Below are positions 34,805-47,012 of a stretch of DNA of 64,000 nucleotides, one piece after another. Positions within the stretch are counted from its first letter, which is position 1; every line of letters begins with the position of its first letter. The translations under genes and the position numbers were made by a program. The DNA comes from Daldinia sp. FL1419 (taxonomy: Eukaryota > Ascomycota > Sordariomycetes > Xylariales > Hypoxylaceae). Under the pieces are notes generated by a model. The model saw only the letters and a program-made list of their open reading frames with translations. It made no database searches and was not told the DNA's origin. The DNA lies in the NCBI GenBank assembly GCA_025201765.1, contig MU623353.1, positions 248,001-312,000 on the forward strand. The letters are read 5' to 3'.

Positions 34805-37800
34805 ATGGAGTCTTCGGATGGTACTCCTACTGATGTAGTGCATCCCGAAGTTCGGGCGCACGTTAGCAGTCTCGTCTCAGCTGTTAGTAGTTATTATTGG
34901 AACCTCTTTTGATAGGAAGAAAACTGATCGAGATTATATAGCTGGGTGGCTTTAGTGCCGACGACGATGGACGATACGTGCTTGGAGACTCCGCCCTGGA
35001 GGTTTTACGTGATATTAAGAAATGGATTCGCTTTTACGACGAGAAAACGAACCGAATGGACGTTGCGCGATGCTTGGCCGAGGCAAATATTATCGAAGGC
35101 GATTTATTACACATTATTGCGACCTGGTCCGAAAACGAGACCGATAACAAATTCAGGGCGAGAGCTGCTTTAGCATGCTTTGAGATTATGGTGCCATTGA
35201 CGTGGCCACTGGAACGGGACCTTGACCAAATGACCGTCAACCATCATCGACATCTCCCGGTCTTGCAAATCGCCCAAGTCGGTTATAAGCGTGCTATAAT
35301 CAACTTCGATGCTGCCCAGATCCTTCATACCGCCGTACGAGTCGCATTGCCCTCTATGGCCCTGTCCCGTAGCGATCGATCCGGCCGCGACGAAGGAATT
35401 ATCAAGCTAATCTTACTATTCCTGCGGAACATTGCGATGATTTCACCACCCCCCGGAATTAAATACGATGGCGACGAATCTCAAATTTCGCGATCGGCGC
35501 TGATTGATGCGTTCTCATACCAGGATATTCTACTAACACTTCTTACCATTGCCTCAAATATGGGAGAGGATTTCAACCAGGAAGGCATCATCGTAATGGA
35601 AATCATCTTCCATCTAGTTAAGCGTGTTGACGTTTCCAAGCTCTTCATGGACGAGAAGCAACTTAGTAAAACGCAATCCAACGAACTTACGGCTATGATG
35701 AATAAAGAAGCGGCAATGCACCGACCTTATAATCGAAAGGCGCCATCTAGACATAATCGATGGGGTACCATGGTCTGGGTAGATCGAGGCGACGGCAAGG
35801 TATCAACCGTCAGCGGCCAGGATGCCTTACTTGATGCGGCGAGAAGACAGCATAAAATGGACAACAGTAAGGTATATCGCCCCCCGCGGCGACCGAGAAA
35901 GGAGGAAATGGAGCCAAAGGATCTGGGCCCTCCTGTATCACTAAATGCCAGGGCACGGCAGCAACTTAAAGGTTTCGTGGAAGAATTTTTGGATTCCGGC
36001 TTCAATCCCCTCTTTCAACACGTCCGAAAGAAGATTGATGAGCAAAAAGATTACGTCTTTGAATACCATTTGCGCCAGTTCTTCTACCTGGTATCCTGGT
36101 TTCTGGAAGCTGAAAGGCTGCGGAAAAAGGCTGCGAAGGAGCGCAAGTTAGCAACTGCCGACGATATTGGTTCTTTTAACCTTGTTGCTGGTGTGCTCAA
36201 CCAACAGATGTTTATCACATTGAATAGAGCGATTGGAGATTCACTAGAGAGTAAGCGTTGGCAAGAATTGTGCGCTGCTATGCGATGCTTTACCCAGATA
36301 CTTTTGACAGTTCAAGAGATGTCAGAGTCAGGGAATGAAGAAGACGAAGAGATCGCAGAGAACATTCTAAGCCGTATTTTCTACGAAGAAGAGACACATG
36401 ACAGAATAGCCAATATTGCGAGGAACTACAAGGACCAGGGTTTCGAGTATCTTGATGCCTGCACCGATCTTACACATACTTATCTTCGTGTCCTGGAGGC
36501 ATACTCGAAACAGAATGTGGATATGCAAGTACGGTCGAGACGGCGTGTTCGCAAAAAGAAGAAGGCTGCGAAAGCCGCCAGAGAGGACGAAGAGAACCCG
36601 ATAGAAGATGAAGACGATTCCGAGAATGACCAAGCGAATGCGGAGAAGACGTCAAGCGAGCGAAAATTCGACTTCAACCGCTTTGTAAACCGATTTACCC
36701 CTCAAGGTGTCGTAGATACATTCGTCCAATTCACGAAATATTACCAGGATCTGAACGATTCTCAGCTAAAACGAGCGCACCGTTACTTTTACCGTATAGC
36801 CTTCAAACAGAATATGAGTGTAATGCTCTTTCGAATTGACATCATCCAGCTATTCTATAGTATGATCAAGGGCCAGGAACCTTTAGATAAGGGTTCAGCA
36901 GTATACAAGGAATGGGAGGAGCTGGTGAAGCAGATTCTCAAGAAGTGCATTCGCAAGATCGAGGAACGACCCCAATTAATCATCGAAATGCTGTTCTCCA
37001 AAATCAATGCTACGGCACATTACCTAGAATATGGCTACGAAAAGCAAACCCTGTCCACGTCGCAGTCCAAGCCGGGAGCCGAGTTAGAGTTCCGCCATGT
37101 CGAGGAGCGGGATCAGCAAATTGCGATTGCTGTTGGTGCTTTGCTCGATAAAAATTTGGGTGACCATATCAAATGGATCAAGGACCAGCTATCTTCGGCA
37201 GAGACAGCGAGAAGGGCTTGGGAAGCAGCTGACAAGGCGATGCTCTCTATAGAAGGGGGACAGAAGGGAGGCGAGAAGGGAGGCGAGCAGCAAAGCGAAG
37301 AGAATCCTCCTAAAGAATCCCCCCCCATTAGTAAGTTTTGTCTCTTTGTTTCTGATCATTAATGGCTAACAATAGATAACTAGCCGTACACCCGGACAGT
37401 GATGCCCGTCGCACTGCTATGTTCAAGAATTCCCATCTTCGACTTCTCATGAAGCTCGTTGGTTTCGAGCGACTTATCCCGATGATGGATGAGACACCTG
37501 ATTCTACTTGGGTGATTCCGTCACACTTGACTGCCGACCAAATACAAGATACGCTCGACCTAATCAAGAAGGCTGAGTTCAATCCTCCTACATTTGACGA
37601 CGGCAAGTTGGCCGAGGACCAACTAAGGAAGAAGGCGGCAGTGCGAAAGAAGGCAGTTTTTGATGACGACGACGACGGGATGGCTGATGATGACGAGATT
37701 CTCTTCCCTGCGGGTGGTCCAACGGCAAGAAAGGTAGCAGACGAGTTCTTAGATAAACCAAAGAAGACACGACGACGCCGGCGACGCGGTAGCGACGCAG

Positions 37801-38381
37801 AAGAACCTAGCGAGGAACAATTAGAGGAGAAAGCCCGAGCGCGCAAGGAACGCGAAAAAGCCAAGGCTCTACGGTTTAAGAGTGATTTGTACGTGCACGC
37901 AAGTGATGACGAGTCAGATGACGACGGAGAACGGTGGGCAGAGTTTTACGCCAACGAAGAGCGTATTCGACAGCGGCAGAACGCCGTGGCTGCAAACACT
38001 GCTGTCGCAGTCACAACATCGGCGGCCCCAAAACATGTCGAGAAGCGAAAAGCACAGGAGCTACTGGGGCATGATAGCGATAACGATGATGATCTCATCA
38101 TGCCGCAGGGGTCGGAGGACGAAGACGAAGATAGGGGTGAAGGGAGGGGTAATGGCGATTTAGGGATAGATGATACACCATTATCATCGAGTCCGCGTGC
38201 GGGCTCAATATCGAGCGCAAAAAGGAGGCGCTTGTCAAAGGAGCCGCCGAGTTCGATCCCGGCTGATAGGGACGTTGAAATGGCGGATGCAGAGGACGAG
38301 GATGTGTCCTCGAAAGCGCCTGCGAGGCGACGGCCAAGGGCTAGGGCGGGATTTATCGTCGACAGCAGTGATGAAGAGTAA
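34805..38381 (+). CDS. TOF1: Replication-fork protection protein, Timeless/Tof1/Swi1 family
   Basis: Three exons (34805-34882, 34942-37330, 37384-38381) give 3465 nt, 1154 residues. Exon 1 encodes only 26 residues. The join gives LVSALGGFSADDDGRYVLGD, then ALEVLRDIKKWIRFYDEKTN, the conserved start of the TIMELESS domain. Further family blocks are FNRFVNRFTPQGVVDTFVQF and HRYFYRIAFKQNMSVMLFRI. HLRLLMKLVGFERL follows, and the tail is acidic and Lys/Arg-rich (DDDDDGMADDDEI, KTRRRRRRGSDAEE), ending GFIVDSSDEE. With Csm3/Swi3 it forms the complex that stabilises stalled forks and supports the S-phase checkpoint. Length is near yeast Tof1 (about 1240). The third exon is needed, since reading through gives an early stop at 37362. 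Confidence 0.92.
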
Positions 38382-38795
38382 TGAATGAGCTAGGAAAGTT
38401 TGCATAGCTGGCGTTTTGGGCGCGGATTGACATAGGCCGGCACGCTTTATGGATGATGCATAGGTAGGTAAATAAGCAGGTTTAATGAATTAAACTAATA
38501 GGTAGCATATTCACGACGACTGAAGACTTAAATGGTCTTTATGTGCAATGCATAGTGCTGTATGAATTGGTTGAATTGCGTTATTAAGGAATGACTAGAA
38601 CTACAGCCGAGATACCTGCTGGCCACGTCCAAATCCCGACTACAACGAGTAGAACTTTAACTATCTACAAGAAGAGCTTTAAAATTGTTATTTAAGGGCC
38701 GGCGGGTTTAATAGAATTCGTTGTTCCATTTCCGCCGCAACGATCCATTTGCTCTCCATCGAACTTGTTGGTGCGAATAAGAGAGCGTTGGGTGT
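38382..38795. other. Intergenic, between convergent TOF1 and metallothionein 3' ends
   Basis: About 410 bp of 3' flanking DNA with a TAGGTAGGTAAATAA motif near 38461. No gene seen. Confidence 0.5.
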
Positions 38796-38992
38796 TTAGT
38801 TCTTCTTCTGCTCAGGGGTTAGTGAATCAGGTCAATATACCTAGGTAGGTAGGTATATAGAAAGGAAAAGAGGGAATAGGGGTTAAGGGGTAAACTGACG
38901 GGGCAGTTTGAGCATCCGCAGTTCTGCTCGCACTTGCAGGTGCCGGAGCTAGCGCAGGTGCAGGAACCGGCGTTGTTGCAGTTGCAAGCCAT
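38796..38992 (-). CDS. Small cysteine-rich metallothionein
   Basis: Two-exon gene of 35 residues: 38992-38900 (31 codons), an 89-nt intron 38899-38811, and a five-codon last exon 38810-38796 (QKKN and stop). It has nine cysteines, six as closely spaced Cys-X-Cys pairs (MACNCNNAGSCTC, then GTCKCEQNCGCSNC), with no aromatic residues. This matches fungal copper metallothioneins, which bind Cu(I) through thiolates in the cytosol. The intron is supported by a GTCAGT donor, a CACTAAC branch point and a CTGAG acceptor. Reading through would instead add an unconserved hydrophobic tail. The intron contains TACCTAGGTAGGTAGGTA. Induction by copper is likely from the family, but no metal-response element was identified with confidence. 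Confidence 0.9.
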
Positions 38993-39927
38993 TGCTGTGT
39001 TGTTATTGGGCTGGTTATAGCGAGATAGAGTTGTATAGCAGCGGTGGTTGTGCAAGTTGTAATCTGGAGCGACTATGTTGCAATAGGTGGCTATGCAATT
39101 GCTGATTGGTCGGAGGGGAGGTTGAGATGGGGGAGATGGCCATCAAGGTAGGCGGAAAGGGGAACTATTTATATACATTGGATGGACATATTATGTTAAT
39201 TACCTAACCTAAGGTAATTGGGATTACTCGATGAAACAACCACTGGCAGGAAAGTTTCCCTTGGTTTAGGTACCTCTTTGTTGTGGAAGAGAAACTAGAT
39301 CGAGTCTCTGACGACACGATGCGTTATGGCCCCGTTATCGTACGCTGGTGGTGTAAATGATACGTCAGAGGCCCCCTGAGCTTTGGCCTGTTTTAGTTTA
39401 GGGGACGGATCTAGCGCTGGCCACTTACATAAGAAGTACTTAGTTCTCTATCAGGTGGTTGTTTCGGTGCTATTGTCTATTCGTTGAGAGCTTTGGTCAC
39501 AAGGACTTTAACAAGTCAATTTATGGTAATGGTAGAGCTAGGCTTGGTGGTTGTGGCATGGCTTTGGGGGGTTTACGATGTGTAATATTTTGTTATGCGG
39601 GATTACGTAGCAATTATAAGCACAAGTTACTTGGCCATTCAAAAACTTGGTCGTGTTCAAAAACATTGGCTATGCTATAATACTATCTAGCCATTCCGCC
39701 CGGACGAGAATTTCACAGGCTCATATAGCGTTACTCGTCAAATACAACTATCTGTAAAGCCGGGAACCGACCGGCTACTATAGTCAATCCTATCTCGTCA
39801 CATAACGATGACTTGGTAACAGACAAATAGTAAAAAAAAAGTCATACAAAAAGTATAGTTAATTAAACACGTCTCCCAGAAATCTCTTACGCGGGATTTT
39901 TGAAAGCTTGGGGCTAGGCGGTTACGC
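38993..39927. other. Intergenic upstream of metallothionein / downstream of formate dehydrogenase
   Basis: About 930 bp with no gene seen. It should contain the metallothionein promoter (38993 onward). A short A run lies at about 39832-39840. Confidence 0.5.
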
Positions 39928-41975
39928 TTAAGCCTTGTTTCGCTGGCCGTAGGCCTTGGTGACGTAGTCACCGTCCTTGACGATGAGGTCCTCGGGACGG
40001 TAGTCGTGGCGGCCGGATAGGTAGCTGTCTAGGATGGCCTTGGTACCTGCAGCGTATCGCTTCTGAGCATCGATCGAAGTACCAGACATGTGCGGTACCA
40101 TGGCGTTACCGCCGCCGAAGGGGTTCTTGGCGTATCGCAGAACGTGGTCCTTGGGCGCGGGTTGGGGGAACCACACATCACCACCGTAGCCGCGGAGGTG
40201 GCCCGTCTTGAGCGCCTCGGCGACGTCTTCCTTGACGACGATGGCACCACGAGCGGTGTTGATTAACCAAGAACCTGTAGGTCTTTGTTAGCATTGTAAA
40301 GATATCGAACAGACAGATGCGTGCTCACCAGGCTTCATCTTGGCGATGAGGTCCTTGTTAAATAGACCACGGGTCTTCTCGTGCAGAGGGCAGTTGATAG
40401 TGACAACATCGCACTGGCCGAGCATCTCCTCGAGGCTGTCGACGCGACGGCAGCCAATCTCCTTCTCGACCTCGGGCTTCAGGGGCTGGTAGTCGTAGTA
40501 GAGGAGCTCCTTGCAGTCGAAGGCCTTGAGACGGCGCAGGACACGCTCGCCGATACGGCCGACGGCGACTGTACCGACAACCTTGTTCTCGAGGTCGTAC
40601 TCGTTCTTAGCGGCGGCGGCGACTTCCCACTCACCGGCCTCGATCATCTCGTGCGCGGGGACGAAGTTGCGGACTAGGACCAGGATCGTCATGACCACAT
40701 GCTCTGCTACCGACACGACGTTGGAGCCCGTTACTTCGGCCACCGTGATACCGCCGTTCGTCTTGTTCGCCGCGTCGAGGTCCACATGGTCAGAACCAAT
40801 ACCGGCTGTGATGGCGAGCTTCAGCTTCTTAGCCTTGGCTAATCGTTCAGCGGTTAGGTAGCCGGGGTGGAAGCTAGCATCGTGTTAGTCCAGCCTCGAG
40901 TAGTATTATTTTTTAATGCATAATGCTTTTTTCTCTTCTCCCCCACTTATGTATATTGGTATTACGATATTGAAATTGTATTCTCAAGGAGGGGAGGGTG
41001 TTGTGAAAAGAGACAAGTCGAGGTCACATACGGAGTGGTAATAATGATCTCAGCATCTACGAGTTCCTTGTCGAAGGTGGAGTTCTCGCCCTCCTTGTCG
41101 GAAGTCGTAACGAGGGTGTGACCCTGGTCCTCAAGCCATTTTCGGATACCAAGTTCATTTTCGGTCGTTCCCAGTAACTCGGGGACCTATAATTGGATGG
41201 AAGAAAGATAGGTTAGTTCATGTTTTGTAAAGTGGAGATGGAGAGACACAGAAGACGCAGATAGGTAGATCGTGATGTGTGACTTTGGGATCTTGGAACT
41301 TTGGGGCTGTTAGAAAAAAAAAAGAAAAAAAAAAAGAAAAAAAGAAAGTCGCTTGTATCGAATTACCCCTCATCCCCTCTCCCCTTTTCCCCTCCCTTCT
41401 TTTCAACCTTTACATCTGCCGCTACGTCTAGTTACCAAAGGCGGACTATTGCATGCACGTTTCAGCCAATGACGCGTCAAACTGCCGTCATTGGACGGAA
41501 CTGTTTGCTCATGGCTAGAAAACGGCATTGCGGGGAGACGGCAAAAGAGGGTGTAATAGAGCGAAGTTTTGGAATTGGAGTAAAAGGATAAGAAGAAGAA
41601 AAAAAAAAAAAAAAAAAAAAGCAAAAAACGTCATAACGGAATTGGGCAATAAGAACGGTCGTCTTATAATTGGTTTTTATCACGTACCTCTTCGGCATGC
41701 TTGCCTCCATCGTATAGGACTAATAGAACTTTAACCTTTTCACGTTTCGTAGTTAGTAAACGCGTCGAAGCAGGGATTCGTAACGATGGGTGATTGAATA
41801 GGGTCGCGGGCGAACTCTTGGATGTCAGGGCAGCGCGTGACGTCAGATCAGCGCGCAGTGGCATGCAAGACCGAATATTGCGAACAGAACGAGCTGCTGC
41901 TGTGGCCGTAGAGAATGCCCGCGTATATATGGGACAAATGCAGCAGGAGGATAAGGGGCGGGCTAATAATACCAT
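39928..41975 (-). CDS. NAD-dependent formate dehydrogenase, mitochondrial
   Basis: Four exons (41975-41688, 41186-41032, 40873-40329, 40274-39928) give 1335 nt, 444 residues. Exon 1 encodes a presequence of about 75 residues rich in Arg/Ser/Ala (TRAFSTATAAARSVRNIRSC) before KVKVLLVLYDGGKHAEE, where cytosolic fungal enzymes begin. The body carries ELLGTTENELGIRKWLEDQG, ITAGIGSDHVDL, TVAVGRIGERVLRRL (NAD site), SWLINTARGAIVVKEDVAEA (catalytic Arg) and MVPHMSGTSIDAQKRYAAGT (catalytic His). It oxidises formate to CO2 with NAD+. Intron 1 is unusually long (501 nt) and rich in A/T homopolymers, and the leader just before the ATG is a nearly pure A tract on the coding strand. The start at 41975 is the first ATG in frame. 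Confidence 0.95.
41187..41687 (-). other. Long first intron of the formate dehydrogenase gene with homopolymer tracts
   Basis: 501 nt, GTACGT donor at 41687 and TATAG acceptor ending at 41187. It carries an A-rich stretch at about 41310-41347 and a run of 22 A at 41599-41620 (plus strand). Other introns in the window are about 50-240 nt. No second gene inside is supported. Confidence 0.75.
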
Positions 41976-43874
41976 TTTGAATGTCTTTTTTTCCTTTTTT
42001 TTTTTTTTTTGGAAGCTTTGATCCAATAAGACGAATATTCGCTGATATAAATTCGGTTGACGAATCGGAAGTTATACGCGTAGAGCTTATCGATGAGAAC
42101 TTGGTAGTCCTGCCTGAGCTTCTTGGAGGAAAGAAACTCTATTACGGAGATATAAAGGTAAAATGACTGAAGAGAGATATAGAGAGAGGTGTCTATGACG
42201 GAGGGAGATTGCGACAATTTATGGATCGGAGTTCACCTCGCGCGACAAAGAGTAATGACCAAGGGGGAGAGCAACGGCATCTTTTGTCCGTAGCGATTCA
42301 ACATGGCACAGTTCGGGAAGCGGAGAGGTGGACACTTACCTACATAGTATCGGGTAATGGCCGTCTCAAGAATAGAACTAGCCAGAGGTAGAGATAGTCC
42401 CGTTGTTTGATCGTAGGTTCTGCAGGGCACGGTCACGTAGTAGTCTCCAATATGGCCGCTAGGTATGCAGAACGACCAGAAGGCAGCGGCTACAATCCGC
42501 TACCTGTATAATCTACCTATGTAAGTCTATGGATGTAGTATAGGTAGTCCTTGTAGTAGTCTTTGTACACAGTGGGCTAAGTGGAGGCAGCGACATTGAG
42601 GGTACAGATGAGGCATTCCGAGGCTGCAGATAGGGGTTTATTGTCTCACAGCCTCCAAACGCACGTTGGATGTATCTCTCTTTGAGCCTGTCTAACCTGT
42701 GGGGGTGGTGTATATCCCGGAATAATGATCACAAAAGGACTCGGCTGCCCTCCGGAAAGCTTCGGCGATGTTTCGGTGTGTGAAGCAAGGGTCCCACACC
42801 TTTGATGCCCCTCGCCCTTGGGAGCAAAACTAGTGGACGCCCATCGTCAGTCCATCGTCAGCTTTGGTAGTGCTTAGGCTTAGCAAGTAACTATATTGGT
42901 TTATGAGAACAAGCCACATCCACTTAGTGGAGAGACCAATGCGTTCGAGACTGATATACTAGCTACCTGGGTTAGGCACCTAGGTATTGCATACATAGGT
43001 AAGGAAGGTGAAGATAATTTGGAGCTGCTTGGGGCCAAAGAGTTTTGTATGTATTCGGCCCTCGGTGAAGTGGGGGCACATTTGGGACTACAAACACAAG
43101 AACCACAGTCACACACACATGCTGTACATATATTTGCGGGGAAGCTTGCCAGAGAATTGGAACTAGTCTTTTGGGAGCACAGCAAATAAGGCGGCCAAGA
43201 GGACAAAGGGATATAGTTTGAGGAGGGGGGCACAACAGCCAGCAGTCTTAGGTCTGGAACAACGCGGCGTCCGAATCTATGATTGGTTAAGTTCATTCTA
43301 ACAAAGTAAGAGAATAGGTGCCTAGTCCCGAGATATATTTTCAAAGCTTCGCGGCAGTTCTTGTCTCCATCGAAGATCGTCGGTACAGTGTAAGTGATAC
43401 CGGACGAGGAAGAGTATATTAAACGATAACCCACGATCCCACGATCGCAGGACTCGGCATAACACAACATTATTTCCCCGGCCGTAGTTATTTACCCGCA
43501 AAAATTAAGGTACGTAGAGCTTACTGTTACATGAAGCTTCATAGCGCATCAAGGACGTGTGCGCATCTTGGAAACTTTCGGGATCTCCCCGAGTAGGCTG
43601 CTCACGCAGCTTGGATGGGATAATCTGATAAGTTTGCGTTCCCGAAACACCGAGCCTACTCTGCCTTCTATGCTTGTGCTATTATTGCTGTTTATTTCCG
43701 CGGGTCTCGGAGCAAGGATATCGGCAAACATGAACGGCGCGCAATTTTGAAAGCTTGTGGGTAGGTGTGTAGGTGTGTAGGTGTGTAGGTGTGTAGGTAT
43801 GTATGTCTCTCTTTTCTTTGCGTGCTGACGCTCTCTATACCGCTTTTTATTTTATTTTACAATCCTCATCCATT
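41976..43874. other. 1.9-kb intergenic region
   Basis: No gene supported. The left end is the FDH promoter and A-rich leader. The right end holds the GTAGGTGT microsatellite. A 189-codon frame on the minus strand at 42901-43470 has no family-like sequence. Confidence 0.45.
43761..43800. repeat. GTAGGTGT microsatellite
   Basis: Five head-to-tail copies of an 8-bp unit: four GTAGGTGT and a final GTAGGTAT. Confidence 0.9.
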
Positions 43875-44734
43875 TTACAGAGTAATGAACAAAGCACCAA
43901 CCATAACAATTCCTAATAACATTCCGCTTGCCTTATGTGTCATGGCTGCACCCGGAACGAACGGTGTCTGAGTTGGCTTGATAACAGATCCTGTTCCTGT
44001 ACTTCCAGCACTTCCGCCAGAACCACTGCCATTGCCAGTCGTTGAGTTCTTCGAACCCGAAGACGACTCTACTGGACCAGGATTCGTTACATTGAAGAAA
44101 TTGCCAGCCAAAACCTTGTCCGCTAGTCCGGCCTCCGTTAAGACAGAAAGAGCATCGAAGCCCATTCGGTTTGCAGCAGCGCTTTTGAGGACGTTTAGGT
44201 CGTTATCCGTAGCGCTCGACGTATCCACTAGGATCTGGGTGTATCGGTGAGAAAGCGGAATCCTTGCGGGAGGTGCCGGCCCGAGATATTCGGCAAAGGC
44301 AGCCTGTCCTTGCGAAATTTCGAATACGAAGGCATCGGTACTTCCGTTTGAGGTATTTATCGGTGTCGCTTCCGTGCTCTGCGTGAGACCGGTTTGCATC
44401 CAGTGGAGTAGCGTCAACGTCTGTGGTGGGCTATCCGTCGGGATGTCGAGGTCAATCATTAGGACCGCGAATGATGTCCCCTCCACTTTGGACTGTGTTC
44501 CAATAGTTGGAGCTTCTTGAGTGGCTATGATTTTTCTTTTTTAAGCAAAATTGAGCTACGATACAAGTCCTAGATTCAAAACTTACCCGCTCTTTCTAGA
44601 ACATTTCCATCTGTCGCGGCGACATCGCCAAAGGAAACTAAGAGAGTAGACGTGGTCCCAGGCTCGAAGCCTTGGGGAGTGGATGCTAGGGTTGCGGATG
44701 CACCGGCTAAGATGAGAAGAGACTTGCACAACAT
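43875..44734 (-). CDS. Secreted, probably GPI-anchored PEBP-like protein
   Basis: Two exons (44734-44587 and 44524-43875) give 798 nt, 265 residues. It begins with a clear signal peptide (MLCKSLLILAGASATLAST). The body has the phosphatidylethanolamine-binding-protein fold signature: FAVLMIDLDIPTDSPPQTLT, then LLHWMQTGL, and later YLGPAPPARIPLSHRYTQIL, corresponding to the DPDAP-, HW- and GPxPP..HRY-type blocks of the family. A Ser/Gly/Asn/Thr-rich stalk follows (SGSKNSTTGNGSGSGGSAGS). The C-terminus is hydrophobic (ASGMLLGIVMVGALFITL), the usual signal for GPI attachment, so the protein should sit on the outer face of the membrane or in the cell wall. The ligand is unknown. Several N-glycosylation sequons (NTS, NGS, NVT, NST) are present. 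Confidence 0.87.
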
Positions 44735-45799
44735 CTTGGGATGAAATTACGATAGTGCAGATTGACCAGCAATACGGATGAATGATATACGAATGAAGAG
44801 AACGAAAATGATGAACCAGAGCTGATCAAACAGAAAAAAAGTCACCACGAACGAGGTACGGTGGATATATTTGAATAGCCTGCACCATGGACTTACTGTA
44901 AAAACCGTGGAGGATACGTAAAAGCCGTGAAGATCTCCGTCGCATATTCCGTGGTCGCTTCATCTCGCGTCTCATCGGATGAAACGAGAGTGCGCGGACC
45001 TGCGACAGCGCCCAGAACCCAGCATGTTCGATAGCAAAGAATCGTGTTGGATGCTACCGGATATCGCGTAGATTGCGTATACCTAATTCAATCTTTTCTG
45101 GGGTCCCTGGATCGCTTATCCGGCAGTTCATACGGGAAAGATCGATGGAGTTAACAGTAAGTAGTCTTGATGGTAAGTTTCTTAAAAGCGATATTCGTGA
45201 TTGTTTAGTCAGTGACCCTATTCCCAAAAATACGATTCAAATGGAGATCCCTTCCTTTCTCGGAAAAGTGTAGAAAGGTCTGCCGGGCTGCCAGCTTTTA
45301 GCGTGTTTCTTAATTAAGAAGTTCGTTTCGATCAACGTCAACACATCTTCTCTTGTAAGTTGTGATGATTAACCTTTATTCGATTTTGATACGATATCTC
45401 CGGAGTCACTCTTTTAAGACTATCGTGTATAGATTAATATGCTTCCCTCTTGTAAAGGGAACAACCATGCGAAATAGACCAAATTCGAGAGTGGTCGGGC
45501 TTAGTTAGCAGAAATCAATTGTTCTGTCCAAGTACTCCCTTACTTGCGGCCTTGAAAGCGCCGTTGCTCAATACTTTTAATATTTCAATTTCTCATGACA
45601 CACGAGGCTGGCCTGTCGCAAGGCGACACAGAGTCTCCTATATCGTTCGAAGCGACATGTAATCATTTTATTCCGACCCCAGAGTAAGCGCATAGGAACG
45701 AGTGGCTTTTGGCGGAGATGTTATCTTTTTCCGCATAGAATGCGTTGGAATGCGCGGAGTCTCGACTCCCCCTGTCGTGAAGAATCTGCCTTGCGTACC

Positions 45800-45823
45800 A
45801 AAAAAAAAAAAAAAAAAAAAAAA
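45800..45823 (+). repeat. 24-nt A tract
   Basis: Uninterrupted run of 24 A bases on the plus strand. No flanking direct repeat is obvious. Confidence 0.9.
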
Positions 45824-46692
45824 GCTAAAGTGTATAATGGTCCGGTCAAATATCGAGCTGACAACTTCCAACAACTTTATGCTTGGTTTGTATACCAAGC
45901 ATTAGAGAGGCCTACGCCGTTTACGATCAAAATCAATGATGTGATTGGCTACGGTCAGACGTTAGGCGGCGGACTCGGTCAATCAACCGAAGAGGCCTCG
46001 GGTTTCGTAGCTGTCTGCGTTAGGCCTCACGACATCCACTGGAGGAGGACGTTAAAGGATCAACCACGAGACAATAAATCCTATGTCTTCAATAGGTACC
46101 TAGATGTGTTTCGTCCTTAGGTATCACTAGGCTTTTTATGTAGGTGCCTATGTACTAAGCTTTTTGGAGGCTGAACGGCAGCATAGTCCCAATAGCCCCT
46201 GTAGTCTCCGAATGACAATGCACGATCTACCTACTTCATTTTTTATACTGGGTGGTATCAACCTCTGGGGCTCTACTCACTCCTCCCGGTGGCTGTATTT
46301 TTTGATCGACTGACTTAATAGCTGGGGATGTGCGGTCGACCATAGAAGGTATCCAATGAATGTTTCACCCCTGCTGTTTGTATAGTTACACCAGCTCTTT
46401 GTTCATCAAGCATGAAGGTAGATTACTGGTTCTCAATCTGGCGGGATCCGTTAATTCTTCTCGTACGTGGATGATGCATTAATGTTGTGCTGCTGTAAAT
46501 GGGCCATGAGAGGGCCAAGTAAGTTGGTAATGCAAGAAAAGAAAGTACGCCTTGGACGTATCAAGGTCCAAAAGCAGGTACTTACTGGCGCGACTGCCTC
46601 GCAACCTCCAACTCATGGGTAGTAGATGCCTTGTACGGAACAACTCCAGCAAAGTTGCCTGTCTAGGTTTGCCTTAGTACTTCCTAACGTTT

Positions 46693-46724
46693 TAACATCT
46701 TAACATCTTAACATCTTGACATCT
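46693..46724. repeat. TAACATCT tandem repeat
   Basis: Four head-to-tail 8-bp units, three TAACATCT and one TGACATCT, within the probable leader or promoter of the helicase gene. Confidence 0.85.
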
Positions 46725-47012
46725 CAACTTCCTAGTTAACCTTCTTACCCACATTCTTTTTCTTTATACCTTTTCTTCTTCCATCTACTACTACATACTT
46801 CGACCTATGCGTGGCTTCCTAAAACAAATTTATGTTTTGCCCACAACACTCTAGGTACCTACCTATCTATCTACCTTAGGTTAGGTGCTCTTTAACAACA
46901 TCGGCTCCTTTTAAACACAAGGCTACCTACCAACGAGACCTCTTCCCCTCGCACAGCTCTGTTTGATTTACACAGTTATTATCTAGTAGAAATCGTCCCG
47001 CATACAGCGATC

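Larger units (their letters stand above)
44735..47012. other. 2.3-kb intergenic region
   Basis: No gene supported. It contains a 24-A tract at 45800-45823, an 8-bp tandem repeat at 46693-46724, and TAGGTACCTA motifs near 46095 and 46855. The right end is the leader of the helicase gene. Confidence 0.45.

Noticed and set aside
42901..43470. 189-codon minus-strand frame with several Cys
   Set aside because: No family-like sequence, low-complexity Ser/Pro, and no supporting splice or start context.
45740..46120. 126-codon plus-strand frame containing a Lys run
   Set aside because: The Lys run is just the A tract, and the rest has no protein-family features.
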